DNA of 22,884 bases, from contig JAYMGJ010000703.1 of NCBI GenBank assembly GCA_037178675.1, positions 1 to 22,884 of the forward strand. Direction: 5' to 3'. This document shows, in pieces, positions 1 to 10,399 of the stretch; the first letter of the stretch is position 1, and every line of letters starts with the position of its first letter. A program made the translations under genes and the position numbers. This DNA is from Scleroderma bovista. Its lineage: Eukaryota; Basidiomycota; Agaricomycetes; Boletales; Sclerodermataceae. The notes below the pieces were generated by a model. That model ran no database searches. It saw only the letters and a program-made list of their open reading frames with translations, and was not told the origin of the DNA.

Positions 1-330
1 AGCGGCTTGTAATTACAAGGGTTAAAAAGTAAAGTAAAAAGTAAAAAGTAACAAAAAAGGAGAATGTCCTTTCTACCGGATTGACAGTGAAGGCGCATAT
101 TGTACATTCGGCGGTGGAGTGGATTTCTTCATTGGCAGAATATAGTAAATATGATCCGTCAGAGCAAGCGAATAGATGGGTGACGAATTTGGCGCATAGG
201 CGCGATGTGTGCTCGTGGCATTAGGAGTCGGGTTACTGCAAAACAGACGGTGTGGATTGGGGTTTCTGTTGAACAATAGAAGGCGCAAAGATTGAAGACT
301 GGGAGTGCTTACCAGCCTTGCTTTGGAGGT
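1..330. other. Intergenic stretch, no gene recognised
   Basis: An A-rich start (about 20-60) is followed by unremarkable sequence up to the minisatellite. A perfect 14-bp palindrome (CTTGTAATTACAAG) lies at 6-19. The minus-strand reading frames here continue into the minisatellite and show no domain or codon structure. If the Plavaka element extends this far left, one of its ends could lie here, but I found no matching inverted copy on the right side. Confidence 0.5.
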
Positions 331-1305
331 GACGCAGACGAGGTGGGTGGAGGCGGAGGGGTTTGGTTGGACAGGCCCAAGTACCGAAGCCATGAGATGC
401 GAATGGGAGGGATAAGACCGACCAAAAGGCCAATGCCAGCTGGTGTGGGGGGTGACGCAGATGAGGCGGGTGGAGATGGGGGGGGGGGGTCGGGACAGGC
501 CCAAGTACCGAAGCCATGAGATGCGAGTGGGAGGGTTAAGACTGTCCAAAAGACCGACGCCAGCTGGTGTGGGGGTGACGCAGATGAGGCGGGTGGAGAC
601 GGGGGGGACTGGTTGGACAGGCCCAAGTACTGAAGCCATAAGATGCGAATGGGAGGGTTAAGGCTGTCCGAAAGACCGACGCCAGCTGGTGGGGGGTGAC
701 ACAGATGAGGCGGGTGGAGATGGAGGGGGGGCTGGTTGGACAAGCCCAAGTACCGAAGCTATGAGATGCGAATGGGAGGGATAAGACTGGCCGAAAGACC
801 GACGACAGCTGGTGTGGGGGTGACGCAGATGAAGACGGAGAAGGGGGGCTGGTTGGACAAGCCCAAGTACTGAAACCATGAGATGCGAATGGGAGGGATA
901 AGGCTGTCCAAAAGGCCCGTGACGCCAGCTGGTGGGGGGTGACGCAGATGAGGCGGGTGGAGATGGAGGGGGGGCTGGTTGGACAGGCCCAAGTACCGAA
1001 GCCATGAGATGCGAATGGGAGGGATAAGGCTGTCCGAAAGACCGACGCAGATGAGGCGGGTGGAGATGGAGGGGGGCTAGTTGGATGGCAGGCCCAAGTA
1101 CCGAAGCCATGAGATGCGAATGGAGGGATAAGGCTGTCCGAAAGACCGACGCAGATGAGGCGGGTGGAGATGGAGGGGGGCTAGTTGGATGGCAGGCCCA
1201 AGTACCGAAGCCATGAGATGCGAATGATAAGACTGGCTGAAAGACCAACGACAGCTGGTGTGGGGGTGACGCAGATGAGGCGGGTGGAATGGGGCTGGTT
1301 GGACC
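331..1305. repeat. G-rich minisatellite, about 8 units of 103-124 bp
   Basis: The anchor word GACGCAGATGAGG (with variants) recurs at 331, 454, 577, 698, 822, 941, 1044, 1148 and 1268, giving periods of 123, 123, 121, 124, 119, 103, 104 and 120. Each unit holds a G-run, then GGACAGGCCCAAGTACCGAAG, then GAGATGCGAATGGGAGG. The two short units lack the GCCAGCTGGTG segment, which fits slippage between flanking direct repeats. A run of 12 G lies at 478-489. Long open frames on both strands are by-products of the repeat. Confidence 0.93.
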
Positions 1306-1365
1306 AGAGACCAGCACATCTCTCTCTCCATCTGGAACATCCCCTGCACGATGTTCGACAGTGCC

Positions 1366-4300
1366 CTAGCCCGCGATCTCAAATGCATGGTGGTCAGCGT
1401 ACTTATTCACGTAGAACGCACGAAACACATCATAGGAGTGATGTGGCCGAATGTCACGAGAAATAGGCCGATTGCTGTAGATGGGGATTAAGTGCGCGGC
1501 TCGATAAATGGCGTCTATATGGATGACTGCGAAATGCGGTGAATGATTTGGTAAGATGGATGGTCGAACCTTCCACATTCCCGTGTCTTCGTCCGGTTCA
1601 TCACCAATCTTGTCGAACCAACGGATTACCGCACAAGGGTAACAAGCACCTCTGTATGGAAAAGAAAAAAAAGCAAGTACCCGTGCGATGTCATAGGCTC
1701 GCATGCCAGTTTCAGAGGGGTCACTTGCATTTGTACCGACGAATATACAGTCATATCGTGGTGCCTCGTTTCTCCACATGGGAGCTGAGCGGATAAATTC
1801 TGTCCGCATGCCGCCAAGTCCGCTCAAGTCACTGGGCGTGTAGAACCGTGCAGATGCTGAGTTGAAAACGGAGATGGATCCTTCGAAGCGGGGACAGCCC
1901 TCAAGGGGAATCTGTGATGGATCGCGTGGGTCATCGGGGTAGAGCTGGTCGAATAGAAAGCGGCGTAGCAAGGCAGTTAGGTTTGGCACCTCAATTTCAA
2001 TGCCCAGCGCTTCCACGGTTCGCGCACGTTTTCGCTCTGGGTTAGCAAGTTAAAAGTAATTTAAAACAATGATAAATGTAGACTTACGGGGTGTCCGTGC
2101 AAGCTCCACATGCCCAGACAGGTTTGTTGGTAGGTCGTCTGGCACAGCATCATTATTGTCATCTTGTGTGCTTGCCACTGATGAATTGGGGTTGGTGTTT
2201 GAAGGAGCAGGGGGCGGAAGCTCATTGACGCGTTGTGATACTTCGCCTCCGTTTGGCACGTCAAAGGCAGAGGCTAGAATGACATAGTCAACATCGAGGA
2301 ATTTCTCCAATGAAACTTTACTTACCGAGGAGCCGCAGACTTTGTAGCGTGGCAGAAAGGCAAGTTCCGTCTAACATTCCACGACTTGTGAAGTCAGCAC
2401 GGCAACTTGCTAGCTTATCGAGGCGTTGGTTTGTCAGAAGCATCTGACCGATCGCATTGTACTTGTTGGATCGTCGATACGGCTCTTTAACGGCTTTGAT
2501 ATGTTTGCATTCGGTGATTGAGGAACAGAGTCCATTGGGAGCACCAAAAAGGCGAATCAACTCTGGATAGTGCTTGGCAGCGTGCTGCCGAGGTAAAGAG
2601 AAGGTTGTCACCACTGGAAACTCACCACTTCTGAAAATTTCACGATAGTGGTGGAAACGGGCCAGCGCATCCTCGATATCCTTCAGTGTCTGCTCGGTAA
2701 TGACATGTCGGCGGACAAGATAACAGAACTCCAGGAATGCACGAAATGTGCGTATCATCTCAGATGGAACATAGCCTTCAATTGCTGGCAAGTATACCTG
2801 TGTTGAAACGTTAAACCATTTATTAGGTCAGGAGAGAGGAAATATATACCTTCATTAAGGCCTTGGAGTCGTCACCGGTCCATTGCTTGAAGCCCCGGCC
2901 TTGTGGAAAGCGACGCAAGCCAGTAAATGGTGCGACAGCGGCAATCCTATGAGATACTGGTTAGCAGTCATGCAGAGATGCTGATAAAGTGGTCTAAACA
3001 TACCTCTGATCAATATCATCTAGAATGCGTTCTGCTACCTTCGTTCCATGCCGCAATTTGAGGTATGCCTCGACCCAGTCCACAAGGTGGTCCTTGAAGC
3101 AACCTTTTATTAATTGATGTAGTATGTCAGGTGCGATCAGGCGATGTATATCAGCCCGAGGGAAGTCATTTGTGAAAGGCTTGAAGACGATATAAATATC
3201 CTAATGGTCACATCATAGTAAGTAGCATGAACTCACCACGAGGTCGCCTACTATTCCATATTCATCCCATAGAATTGTGAGAGAATTTTGAGCCTCTTCG
3301 AAGAGAGCTTCGGTGAATTCGCGACAACGCAGTAGCGCATCAGCATCCAGATTGTTACGCATTGCTTGGCATCTGAAACCTATGGTTAGTATAACAATTG
3401 CCGAGTTCTAAGTGAAGCATACCTTGCACACCATCCTCGGACAATGCAGGCCAAAAGTGCCTGCTCCTCGTAATCAGCAATGTAAGGGCCTAGACCATAT
3501 ATAACACGGCGGTGATACCCATCTCCGAACCTGACCACTTCAGGCGATGTCATTGCAGCCTTAAGTGGATCGAGGATCATTGAGAGGGAGCGATGGAAAA
3601 GCTGCCGTCGGAACTTTCGGAATGCCGCGTCTGACGAATGTTCTTTTGTTGCTAGGATATTTTATGAGTTCTGAATCACGAATCCAGTGAGTGCACGTAC
3701 TTTTTGGAATTGCAAGGAAGCCTAGAAGTACTAGAGCATGCCGGTGAGCACGACGGACATTATTGCGGACATTGCCAATGGATAAGTAGAGCGGATAGAA
3801 TTCATTGTTGCCGGTGGCGACGGATACTGTCGTTTTGTCACTGCCCAAGATGATTGGGACGAACGTGCTTCCGAGCGTTGCTTCATCGTCCGAGATTATA
3901 TCCTATTGAAGTAAAGTTAACTAAGCGACAAAAAAAAGAACCAAAACACTTACTGCCTGGTCCCAGGCCCAATCGCCTGACATAAAGTCACAATACTGGC
4001 GCTGATCACCTTCCGATGAAAATTCCCGGAATGGGCGCAAGTCAAGGTCGTCTGCATAGCTCGGATTCCCGAGTATTCGATGAACAACTTCCCGAACGTC
4101 GCGATACCAGACTTCATAAGATTGCTGCATCCAAGAAGGGGGATTGAGTGTTGGTATCTCGCCAGTGTACTGGACTTTGAACCGTTGCCACTTGACATCA
4201 CCAAGCGGGATGCTGTCAATGGTGTTGTACAGACTACGGCAGCTGTCGAAGGGAGGCCTGGCGCCGTGTTCGAGTAGCGTGGCTGCCCAAAGGTCCATTA

Positions 4301-4896
4301 GGGCGTTGATTTGTGGTGCCGACATTTGGATGCGGGTGTATAGTAAATCAGCCGTTTCAAACTGGGTGCGATTATCGAAAGGGGCCCAGTTGTTTGGGTC
4401 AGTACTGACTGGAGTTGGAGGAGTTCCGGTAGCAAGGAATTCGCCACGCTCATCACATGGCTTTGCTGGATTTCGGACATAAATCAACTAAAATTCATGC
4501 ATTGAAATCAGTCACCTTACCGGTAAGTTTCGGGTGATAATTTCTATAAAGCCTGTCTCCAGAGCCATAGAATTGAGACTCCATGGCATCCAAGGGAGTG
4601 GGAGGGGCCTCAAAGCCGGATTCCGTGTCATTCTCGTTAAGAGGGTTCAACTCCTCCCAATTCGGAATGTCCTGACCATTTTCTGGTTGGAAAGATGGGC
4701 TAACAGGTCTGGCTGGAGAGCGTAGCGGTGGAGTTGAAGTCCGAGGAGGGTTAGAGGGTGTGATAATCGGATGATTTGCATGCCTGTGCTTGGTGCGCCC
4801 GGCAGACGTCTTGAAGTGCCGATTACAGCCAGGATGGCCGCATGGAAGCTGGTGTACGGTGTTCTGCTGGCGAACGTTCCGGTCAGCTAAGAACAT
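1366..4896 (-). CDS. Plavaka transposase, 10 exons, apparently intact
   Basis: Exons on the minus strand: 4896-4521, 4465-3954, 3902-3701, 3630-3423, 3372-3237, 3179-3004, 2946-2850, 2797-2326, 2273-2088, 2036-1366. All nine introns are GT-AG and 50-70 bp. The total is 3,036 nt, or 1,011 aa plus stop, with no internal stop. The start is the first ATG after an in-frame TAA at 4975-4977, with G at -3. Residues 19-42 form a C2H2 finger (Cys19, Cys24, His37, His42). A Pro/Ser-rich linker follows, then family blocks: YHPKLTAKPCDE (about 119), ILGSDKTTVSVATG (about 314), PFTNDFPRADIH (479) and SITECKHIKAVKEP (about 662), ending NKYADHHAFEIAG. Asp318 and Glu665 are plausible catalytic residues by position; I infer this. 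The DE-rich, low-complexity stretch in exon 9 is a linker. The family call is from recalled block similarity. The intron ending at 3180 uses a less usual AAG acceptor, chosen because it restores the PFTNDFPR block. Confidence 0.9.
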
Positions 4897-5114
4897 AACA
4901 GCAAGAGAGGTGGTGTTTTTTTCTGCGGAGAGCCGACAACTCGACTGACAGGTTACGGAAATCCGCCAAAGTTGTTAGTCCAATTTTTTTTGGGGTGAGC
5001 ACAAAAACTTACAAATTGTCAGGGCCCACGACCCGCTTCACAACTTGAACTTCTCTCGCCCCCCTTCCAAAAAAAACTCCCCTACCATTGACCCAAGCCC
5101 CAAGCCTGCACCTG
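4897..5114. promoter_or_regulatory. Bidirectional promoter between transposase and companion gene
   Basis: Only 218 bp separate the two divergent start codons, so regulatory signals for both genes should lie here or in overlapping UTRs. A CCAAT box (4980-4984) lies near the middle, followed by a T-run. No clear TATA box is seen for either direction. The last 60 bp before the companion start are C-rich with A-runs, typical of fungal 5' leaders. Confidence 0.55.
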
Positions 5115-7627
5115 ATGGACGTCAGTGAGACTTCTCGACCCCGCACACGGGCCAAAAATGCATTCACTCACCCTGGGGACATTGTTCTCCAAGCCCAGGG
5201 AAAGTGGCGCAGCAAAGCCGAAAAGGCAGCTGACGACAAGCTACTCAGAGACACTTTGTCAGAAAAGGAGCAGGCCAGGAGGGAGGGAATCACGCGCCTG
5301 GCAGACATGGAGATGGAGATGGAGGCGAAACAAGCTGTGGTAAAAAAGTTAGCACCTGTCCGTCCGCGTCCACGAGTTAAATCCAAGAATGTTGGACCCA
5401 CCTCAATGGAAGTCGCATCTGCAAAAAATGGGACTATGGAGACTGAGGTGACATGCTGTTTTATATTATAATCGATGAGGCGCTGATCAAGTCGTGATAA
5501 AGTTCGGAGAACTCACCTCCTTCGCTGGTCGTTCACACGCTGATGATGATAGTGTCTCAGCTCCAAGAAAGGCTCCAGGGAATAGGTCGTTGAAGGAGCA
5601 GATCAACGCTGTGAAAGCGCAGCGTCAACTGGAGGGAACAAAACAGCAGAGTCCGGGTGAGTCACGTTTTGACCACTGCGCGCCTGTCTTCTGATGCAAT
5701 GTGCAATCCGCATGCAACACCACAGCCGCACTTCAAATTGGGTAAGCCCCACTCTCACACGTCTAACCATGTTGTTACTCACCCAATCTACATTGTTCTT
5801 CCGTGACCTGGCGCTCAACACCAGGGTTCAGGATGTGGCCGTTGATGGGCATGTTCTAAAGTGGAAAGCAGGTGTTACCGCTGCGAAGTCACCTGCAACG
5901 TCCGCAGCTGACACAACCTCCTCTGCTCGGCGCCGCCCTCCCTCGACGCTTACTTTCACTACCCATTCCTCAAATGCGACTTCCTTGAGTGGCTACTGCC
6001 AGAAGCTGCAAGTCCCATCCAACACCCCAGATCTGGATGTCCCAAAAGAGTTATTTAGTGATGATGTTGACGATGAAGACGAGCGTGCACATACTATCGG
6101 CAAAAATCAAACGGGCAAAAACGGAAAGAATGTTGTTGCGGTAAGTGGAACTTGTGTGTCGATAATATCACTTACTTGGTTGCCAGGTTTCTTCTGCATC
6201 CGCAGACAGTGACGTTGAATTACATGACGAGATCACCATTTCCAGCCCACGTGTGCAAGGCAGCGCCACAGGCTCCAGCGTGGGGAAGCGAAAAGTCGAC
6301 GAATTTGACAGTGAGCCTGAAGAACTTGACGCTGTGAAGGAGACCCACACTCTGCTACACAAAGAAAGTGGGACGCTGCGAACAACCGTCTCCGTAAGTT
6401 CATTTATTTGGATGCTGTTTTGTAGCTACAAACTAATGAGAACTGATACAGACAACAGTCAGGGTCATATGTGAACCTCAGCCGCTACAAAAAAAAGTTA
6501 AGGTTGAGGAAACCGGGCACACGGCAGTACCACCTCCAGATAGTATGTCCAGTGCTTTCAGTGCTTCGATGACTAACACTCATACTGCCGCAGAGGTCCG
6601 TTATGATGCAGACGGTTATATTGTCGAAACCATCAAGAAGAAATATACCATCAAGGATCTTCCTGTCCCGTCTAATGATAGTAGGTGGTCCCGTGGGCTT
6701 GTTGGCACGATCACGCTCTGGGCCGGTGCACAACCTAACGTCTGGGTGATACCTGAAGAATTGCTCGTTGCGGCAGTGCAAGTTGTCTGGGACGTTGTGT
6801 TCCCCCATGTCAAGTACAGGGTCACTGCAGACGGGTCAGTTATGGCAATTGTAAGTTCAAGATTCAATATCTGGTCACGAAAAATGTTAACTGCGTACTC
6901 CAAGATCCAACAGCGCCTTGCTGAGTGGCGCAGTGGAATTGGGTCCACTGCCATCTGCATCATGATAGATTTTTTTTCGAAGTTAGATGATGACGTGGAT
7001 GTTACCGCTACAGCAGCGAGGCTATTCAAAGACTTCGCATTCCTCTGTGAAACCGCTGATGAGCCCTCTTCTGAAGGAATGTTCCGGTCTCCTTTTCTCA
7101 TTGAATTACTCGGTACCACCCATCTCAACGATATTGTGGGCTATGTTGATATCCATCAATGGAGTACAAAGGATCTTGCAGCTGGAAAGGACATGGCAGG
7201 TGTTCTTGGTTTGGTGTCTGCAGCGGTGAGTCCCTACACTGTTCCCCTCGTGTCCTGACATTAATTTGCTTTGTTTCGAAAGTTGGAGCGCGCTGTCAGG
7301 TACATCATGGACGGAACCATTGATGTAGACGATGTCCTCACTGCCATGGCAGAAGCTGGGGATGGCAAGATTAGATTCAAGCTTCCCAAGGTGCTCAATA
7401 AAGCAACCAGGAAGAACACATCCACGACCTTCAATTTCTCGTGGCCAAACTGGGGCGCTGATTCATTGGCATACAGAGATTCAATTGCCAAACGTGGTTC
7501 CGCTTGGCTTCGTGACACGGTCGAGGCTGCCCAATGTGCCCGCAAGCTCAAGGTCGGAGCGACTAGCAGTGCTGTCACAGATGATCCCTCGGAGGCTGTG
7601 AATCCTCGATACTTCCTTTGTAAGTAG
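5115..7627 (+). CDS. Conserved hypothetical companion protein of the Plavaka cassette, 8 exons
   Basis: Exons: 5115-5447, 5503-5656, 5726-5741, 5825-6140, 6187-6393, 6452-6850, 6905-7225, 7283-7627. All introns are GT-AG and 46-83 bp. The total is 2,091 nt, or 696 aa plus stop. The N-terminal third is basic and highly charged (helical stretch about residues 25-85, then a PVRPRPRVKSK basic patch). The middle is Ser/Thr- and acid-rich with KR clusters that could be nuclear localisation signals. The C-terminal half (about 390-696) looks globular, with WDVVFPHVKYRV, QQRLAEWRSGIGSTA and a late FNFSWPNWG block. I recognise no catalytic domain. It resembles, from memory, uncharacterised agaricomycete proteins encoded beside Plavaka transposases. 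Least certain are the 16-nt exon 3 and the start, whose ATG has a weak context (C at -3). A GTAAGT at 7620 could open a last intron (see findings). Confidence 0.75.
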
Positions 7628-8128
7628 CTCGTTTTCAGTTGTTCCTTCAGTTTACATGCTTCGTTTCCAGAAATGTTCCTGCAAATACTATACCCGGTCC
7701 ATTCACTATCGCCTGCTCTCTTCGGTTCTGTGGTAGGGTCCCTGCGAGTAGTAATGTCACGAAAACTGACGTGCCATTTACTACAGTTTTTTCTCGTTCC
7801 TGTTGTCCTGAGTACCCGCTTGCTCCAGAATGCTATAACAGTCGCAGTCGGTCTTTTCGGCAAACATTATACCCACCGTCGCTGATCGGCGATCGCTATC
7901 GCCTGCTCCTCGCTACTTGCTTTTTCTGCATCTATCTACCCACCATCGTCGATCGTCTTACCCGCTCTTTATTACTCGCTTTCTCAGCTTTATCTACATC
8001 TTACTGTTGACTTTTATTTACTTAATTGTCTGGTTGTCCGTAATTCAATGTCTTTTCCTGCTTATTTGACTGGTGAATGAAATCATAACAAGGTGCTACA
8101 AGAACAAAAAGGTGGGATTAAGTTTGAA

Positions 8129-8250
8129 ATAAGCTCAAATAAGAAAATGAGTGGTCTGGATGGTGACTTATTACACTTATTGTGAAGTTGACTTATTTGA
8201 GCTTATTCAACACATTTAAGTTGACTAAGGATTAAATAAGCTTAAATAAG
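8129..8250. repeat. AT-rich inverted repeat with an extra direct copy
   Basis: The 15-bp arm ATAAGCTCAAATAAG at 8129-8143 is the exact reverse complement of 8192-8206, with a 48-bp loop. A third copy of the same word, with one C/T difference and in direct orientation, lies near 8235-8250. AAGTTGAC also repeats at about 8185 and 8219. This may be the remnant of a small inverted-repeat transposon, but no ends or target duplication were found. Confidence 0.5.
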
Positions 8251-8800
8251 TGATGTGTTAAATTCCTGATGACTGGTGTTGGCTTGTTTGTGAAAGTAAC
8301 CAATCAAATGTTTCGTATGGCATGTAGTGGGATGTGAGGCCTTGAGGACGTGGAGTACACGACGGATCGGGTAGGGTGAGAGCTTGAGTTTGTCTGAGCC
8401 AACCTGTTCCTTCTGTGGACGCAAGCACTTTCAGCTTGGATTCCACCAGAAACACCGTGACGACATTGCATTGTAGCATTCATGTGATGTGTCAATGACA
8501 TGCTCATTTTGCTTATATAATCCCTAAACATGTCTTCCAGCCTGCATTCACCTTTGCATTCGCTGGAGGCACGACACTTCACCCAAATGATCATCTAAGT
8601 AGGTAAATACATGTTTTTTCTACCTGTGGTTGTATTGTCCAAGAGCTTTTTCTATTTAACCAGCAAGAATCATGTGTTTTGTACCTAAACTGGGCTAAAA
8701 TCAAAACTTCAGTGGGATTTCTTTCGTAGAATACAATGAGAGTAAAAAATAAGTGCCACTCTTCCCCCAAAAGTTGTTCTCAAAATGTTGTGCTGAGTGT

Positions 8801-8805
8801 GTAGC
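8801..8805. repeat. Target-site duplication, left copy (GTAGC)
   Basis: GTAGC immediately precedes the 5' LTR and is repeated exactly at 17552-17556 after the 3' LTR. Five base pairs is the usual duplication for Ty3/gypsy integrases. Confidence 0.95.
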
Positions 8806-9435
8806 TGTTACGACCATGTCCAACTCCGGATCCTATCCAGTTACTCCGGTCGCATTGCAGCCCCATAGCTCAACTCCGGTCGTTCTCAGTTACTCCGGTC
8901 ACAGTCGCGCAGATAACCTTCCGCTAACTACGACCCTTGGTCTATACTCCATTCGCTCTTACTACACCTCGCCGTCTACCCTGCCTTGACGTGAGTTCTC
9001 CGTGAACTCGATATATCCTATACCTTGTAGCTTTTTCACCGGACCTGATTTGTTTTACCCGGTCCTGACTTTATTTTCACTGGACCTGACCTAGTCCTAA
9101 CTCCGGTCGTCCCTTGTCCACTATTAGGTTGTTTACTTGTCACCGTATGTACTCGACCCTAGTTTCTACTTAGTATAAGTACCCTCTAGTTTACCTTGTA
9201 TACCTCAGTCTGAAATCATCTAAGTTACTACTCCTGTCCCCTTGTCTGTCTCCGTCTCCATCTCCACCTGACCGGAACCTATGCAAGGGATCAACGCTCG
9301 TTGTCCTTGTCGTTGAATCCAATCGGTCGCAACTCCGGCCCGGGCTAACCTCTGCCCAAACCTCTGACCTCTGCCCTCGTCTGTTTTCATCCGGACTTGA
9401 CTGGACTTCCTACCGGAGTAGACCCGGACTTGACA
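8806..9435 (+). repeat. 5' LTR, 630 bp
   Basis: Begins TGTTACGACC and ends TTGACA. It matches the 3' LTR over its whole length with 10 substitutions by eye and no indel, about 98.4% identity. A TATA-like TATAAG at 9174-9179 suggests transcription starting near 9206. It contains about 13 CCGG sites, several-fold more than expected for its length. Confidence 0.96.
9174..9216 (+). promoter_or_regulatory. LTR core promoter and predicted start of R
   Basis: TATAAG at 9174-9179 is followed 33 bp later by AGTCTGAAAT (9207-9216), which is exactly complementary to the sequence just after the LTR (9438-9447). In Tf1-type elements the RNA 5' end pairs with the primer-binding site, so this block is the likely 5' end of the transcript. 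The equivalent in the 3' LTR is at 17290 and 17323. Confidence 0.6.
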
Positions 9436-9437
9436 GT

Positions 9438-9447
9438 ATTTCAGACT
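9438..9447 (+). promoter_or_regulatory. Putative self-primed primer-binding site
   Basis: ATTTCAGACT begins two bases after the LTR end and pairs perfectly with AGTCTGAAAT at 9207-9216 inside the LTR. No TGG-starting tRNA-complementary site adjoins the LTR. A short palindrome (CACACTTGTGTG) follows and could form a hairpin near the duplex. Confidence 0.6.
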
Positions 9448-10363
9448 CACACTTGTGTGGGTTCACTATACAAACCTCGTATGCAAACTAGTTTCATTCC
9501 TCATGACCATGACTACGCGCTCTCATGCTCGTACTACTGCCGCACTCGCTGAAGAAGCAGGTGCAGTAGACGACCTTCACCTTTCTGCCGCCCAGCAAGC
9601 CCTGTCTAATCGCAGGCAACCTCCGGCTTCTGTAAGCCAATTCCGGAGCTTTACAGCTCGAAACCCCACAGCACCTTTGACTCCACGTCGAGATGCTGCA
9701 TCTCAGAGCCTTCGCGGTTCTGCAGACTTAGGTCGCCATGAATCTGTTTCTGGTGACAGGTTTCCCTACTGCCACGACTCCACTCCGGAGCGTCGCGAAC
9801 CCGGTCGTTTCCAATGGTTCGGCCCTGAGGATGGTCCCGGAGATGATCCGGACGACCCCGGAGATGACAACAACAACAACAACAACAACGAATTTCTCGA
9901 CGCCACGGAAGAACTAGACCCTAGCCTGGCTGTCTTCCACAATCTCGCCATCGCCGTCAACCACCTCTCCCGCTCCTCCCGCCGTTCCAACGACTCCTCC
10001 TCCTCCTCCCGTGCCAAGGTCCGTGAACCGGACACCTTTGATGGCACGGATCCAAAGAAACTCCGGACCTTCTTGGTCCAGTGCGAACTGTGTTTCCAGG
10101 ATCGCGCCAAGGCTTTCCGGCAAGATAGAGCAAGGGTAACGTTTGCCCAGTCCTATCTTAAAGGTATGACGCTGGAATGGTTCGAACCGGACCTTCTCAA
10201 CTCCGGTAATCCGGCTGACCGCCCACGCTGGATGGACAGCTGGGTCCATTTTGTTGCTGAACTCCAGAGTACCTTCGGTCCTCACGACCCAGTTGCTGAT
10301 GCCGAGCACCAGCTCGAGCATCTCCAGATGAAAGACTCGTACCGCGTTACGCGGTACATTGTA

Positions 10364-10399
10364 TGGTGCTGTTCACTTAGACACCACTACTTTTGTGCA
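10364..10399 (+). repeat. Left terminal inverted repeat of nested element
   Basis: 36 bp, pairs with 11211-11246 at 33 of 36 positions. Confidence 0.93.

Larger units (their letters stand above)
1366..7627. mobile_element. Plavaka-type DNA transposon core (two divergent genes)
   Basis: The core consists of the minus-strand transposase gene and the plus-strand companion gene, which start 218 bp apart. Plavaka elements are cut-and-paste DNA transposons with an RNase H-fold transposase, expanded in Agaricomycetes; this is recalled family knowledge. The coordinates given span stop codon to stop codon only. The real element must be longer, but I saw no convincing terminal inverted repeats or target duplication on either side. 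It may include the minisatellite at 331-1305. Confidence 0.75.
7628..8805. other. Gene-free stretch between companion gene and retrotransposon
   Basis: The first 400 bp are pyrimidine-rich on the plus strand and probably hold the 3' UTR of the companion gene. An AT-rich hairpin lies at 8129-8206. The remaining open frames are short, lack recognisable blocks and show no intron structure. The last five bases (GTAGC) are the left copy of the retrotransposon's target duplication. Confidence 0.6.

Noticed and set aside
73..1388. Several minus-strand frames of up to 219 codons rich in Pro, Ser and His
   Set aside because: They read through the minisatellite in different frames and their repeats follow the DNA period, so openness is a by-product of repeat composition.
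3180..3236. Shorter 36-bp version of the intron with its acceptor at the TTAG near 3201
   Set aside because: It keeps the frame but inserts seven extra residues before PFTNDFPR. The 57-bp version fits the other intron sizes and the family block.
1..8805. Terminal inverted repeats for the Plavaka element
   Set aside because: I compared both flanks, including the 8129-8206 hairpin and the palindrome at 6-19, and found no matching inverted pair with a target duplication.
9436..9475. tRNA-type primer-binding site after the 5' LTR
   Set aside because: No TGG-starting stretch adjoins the LTR, and the TGGGTTC at about 9458 is too far away and matches no tRNA end that I can name.
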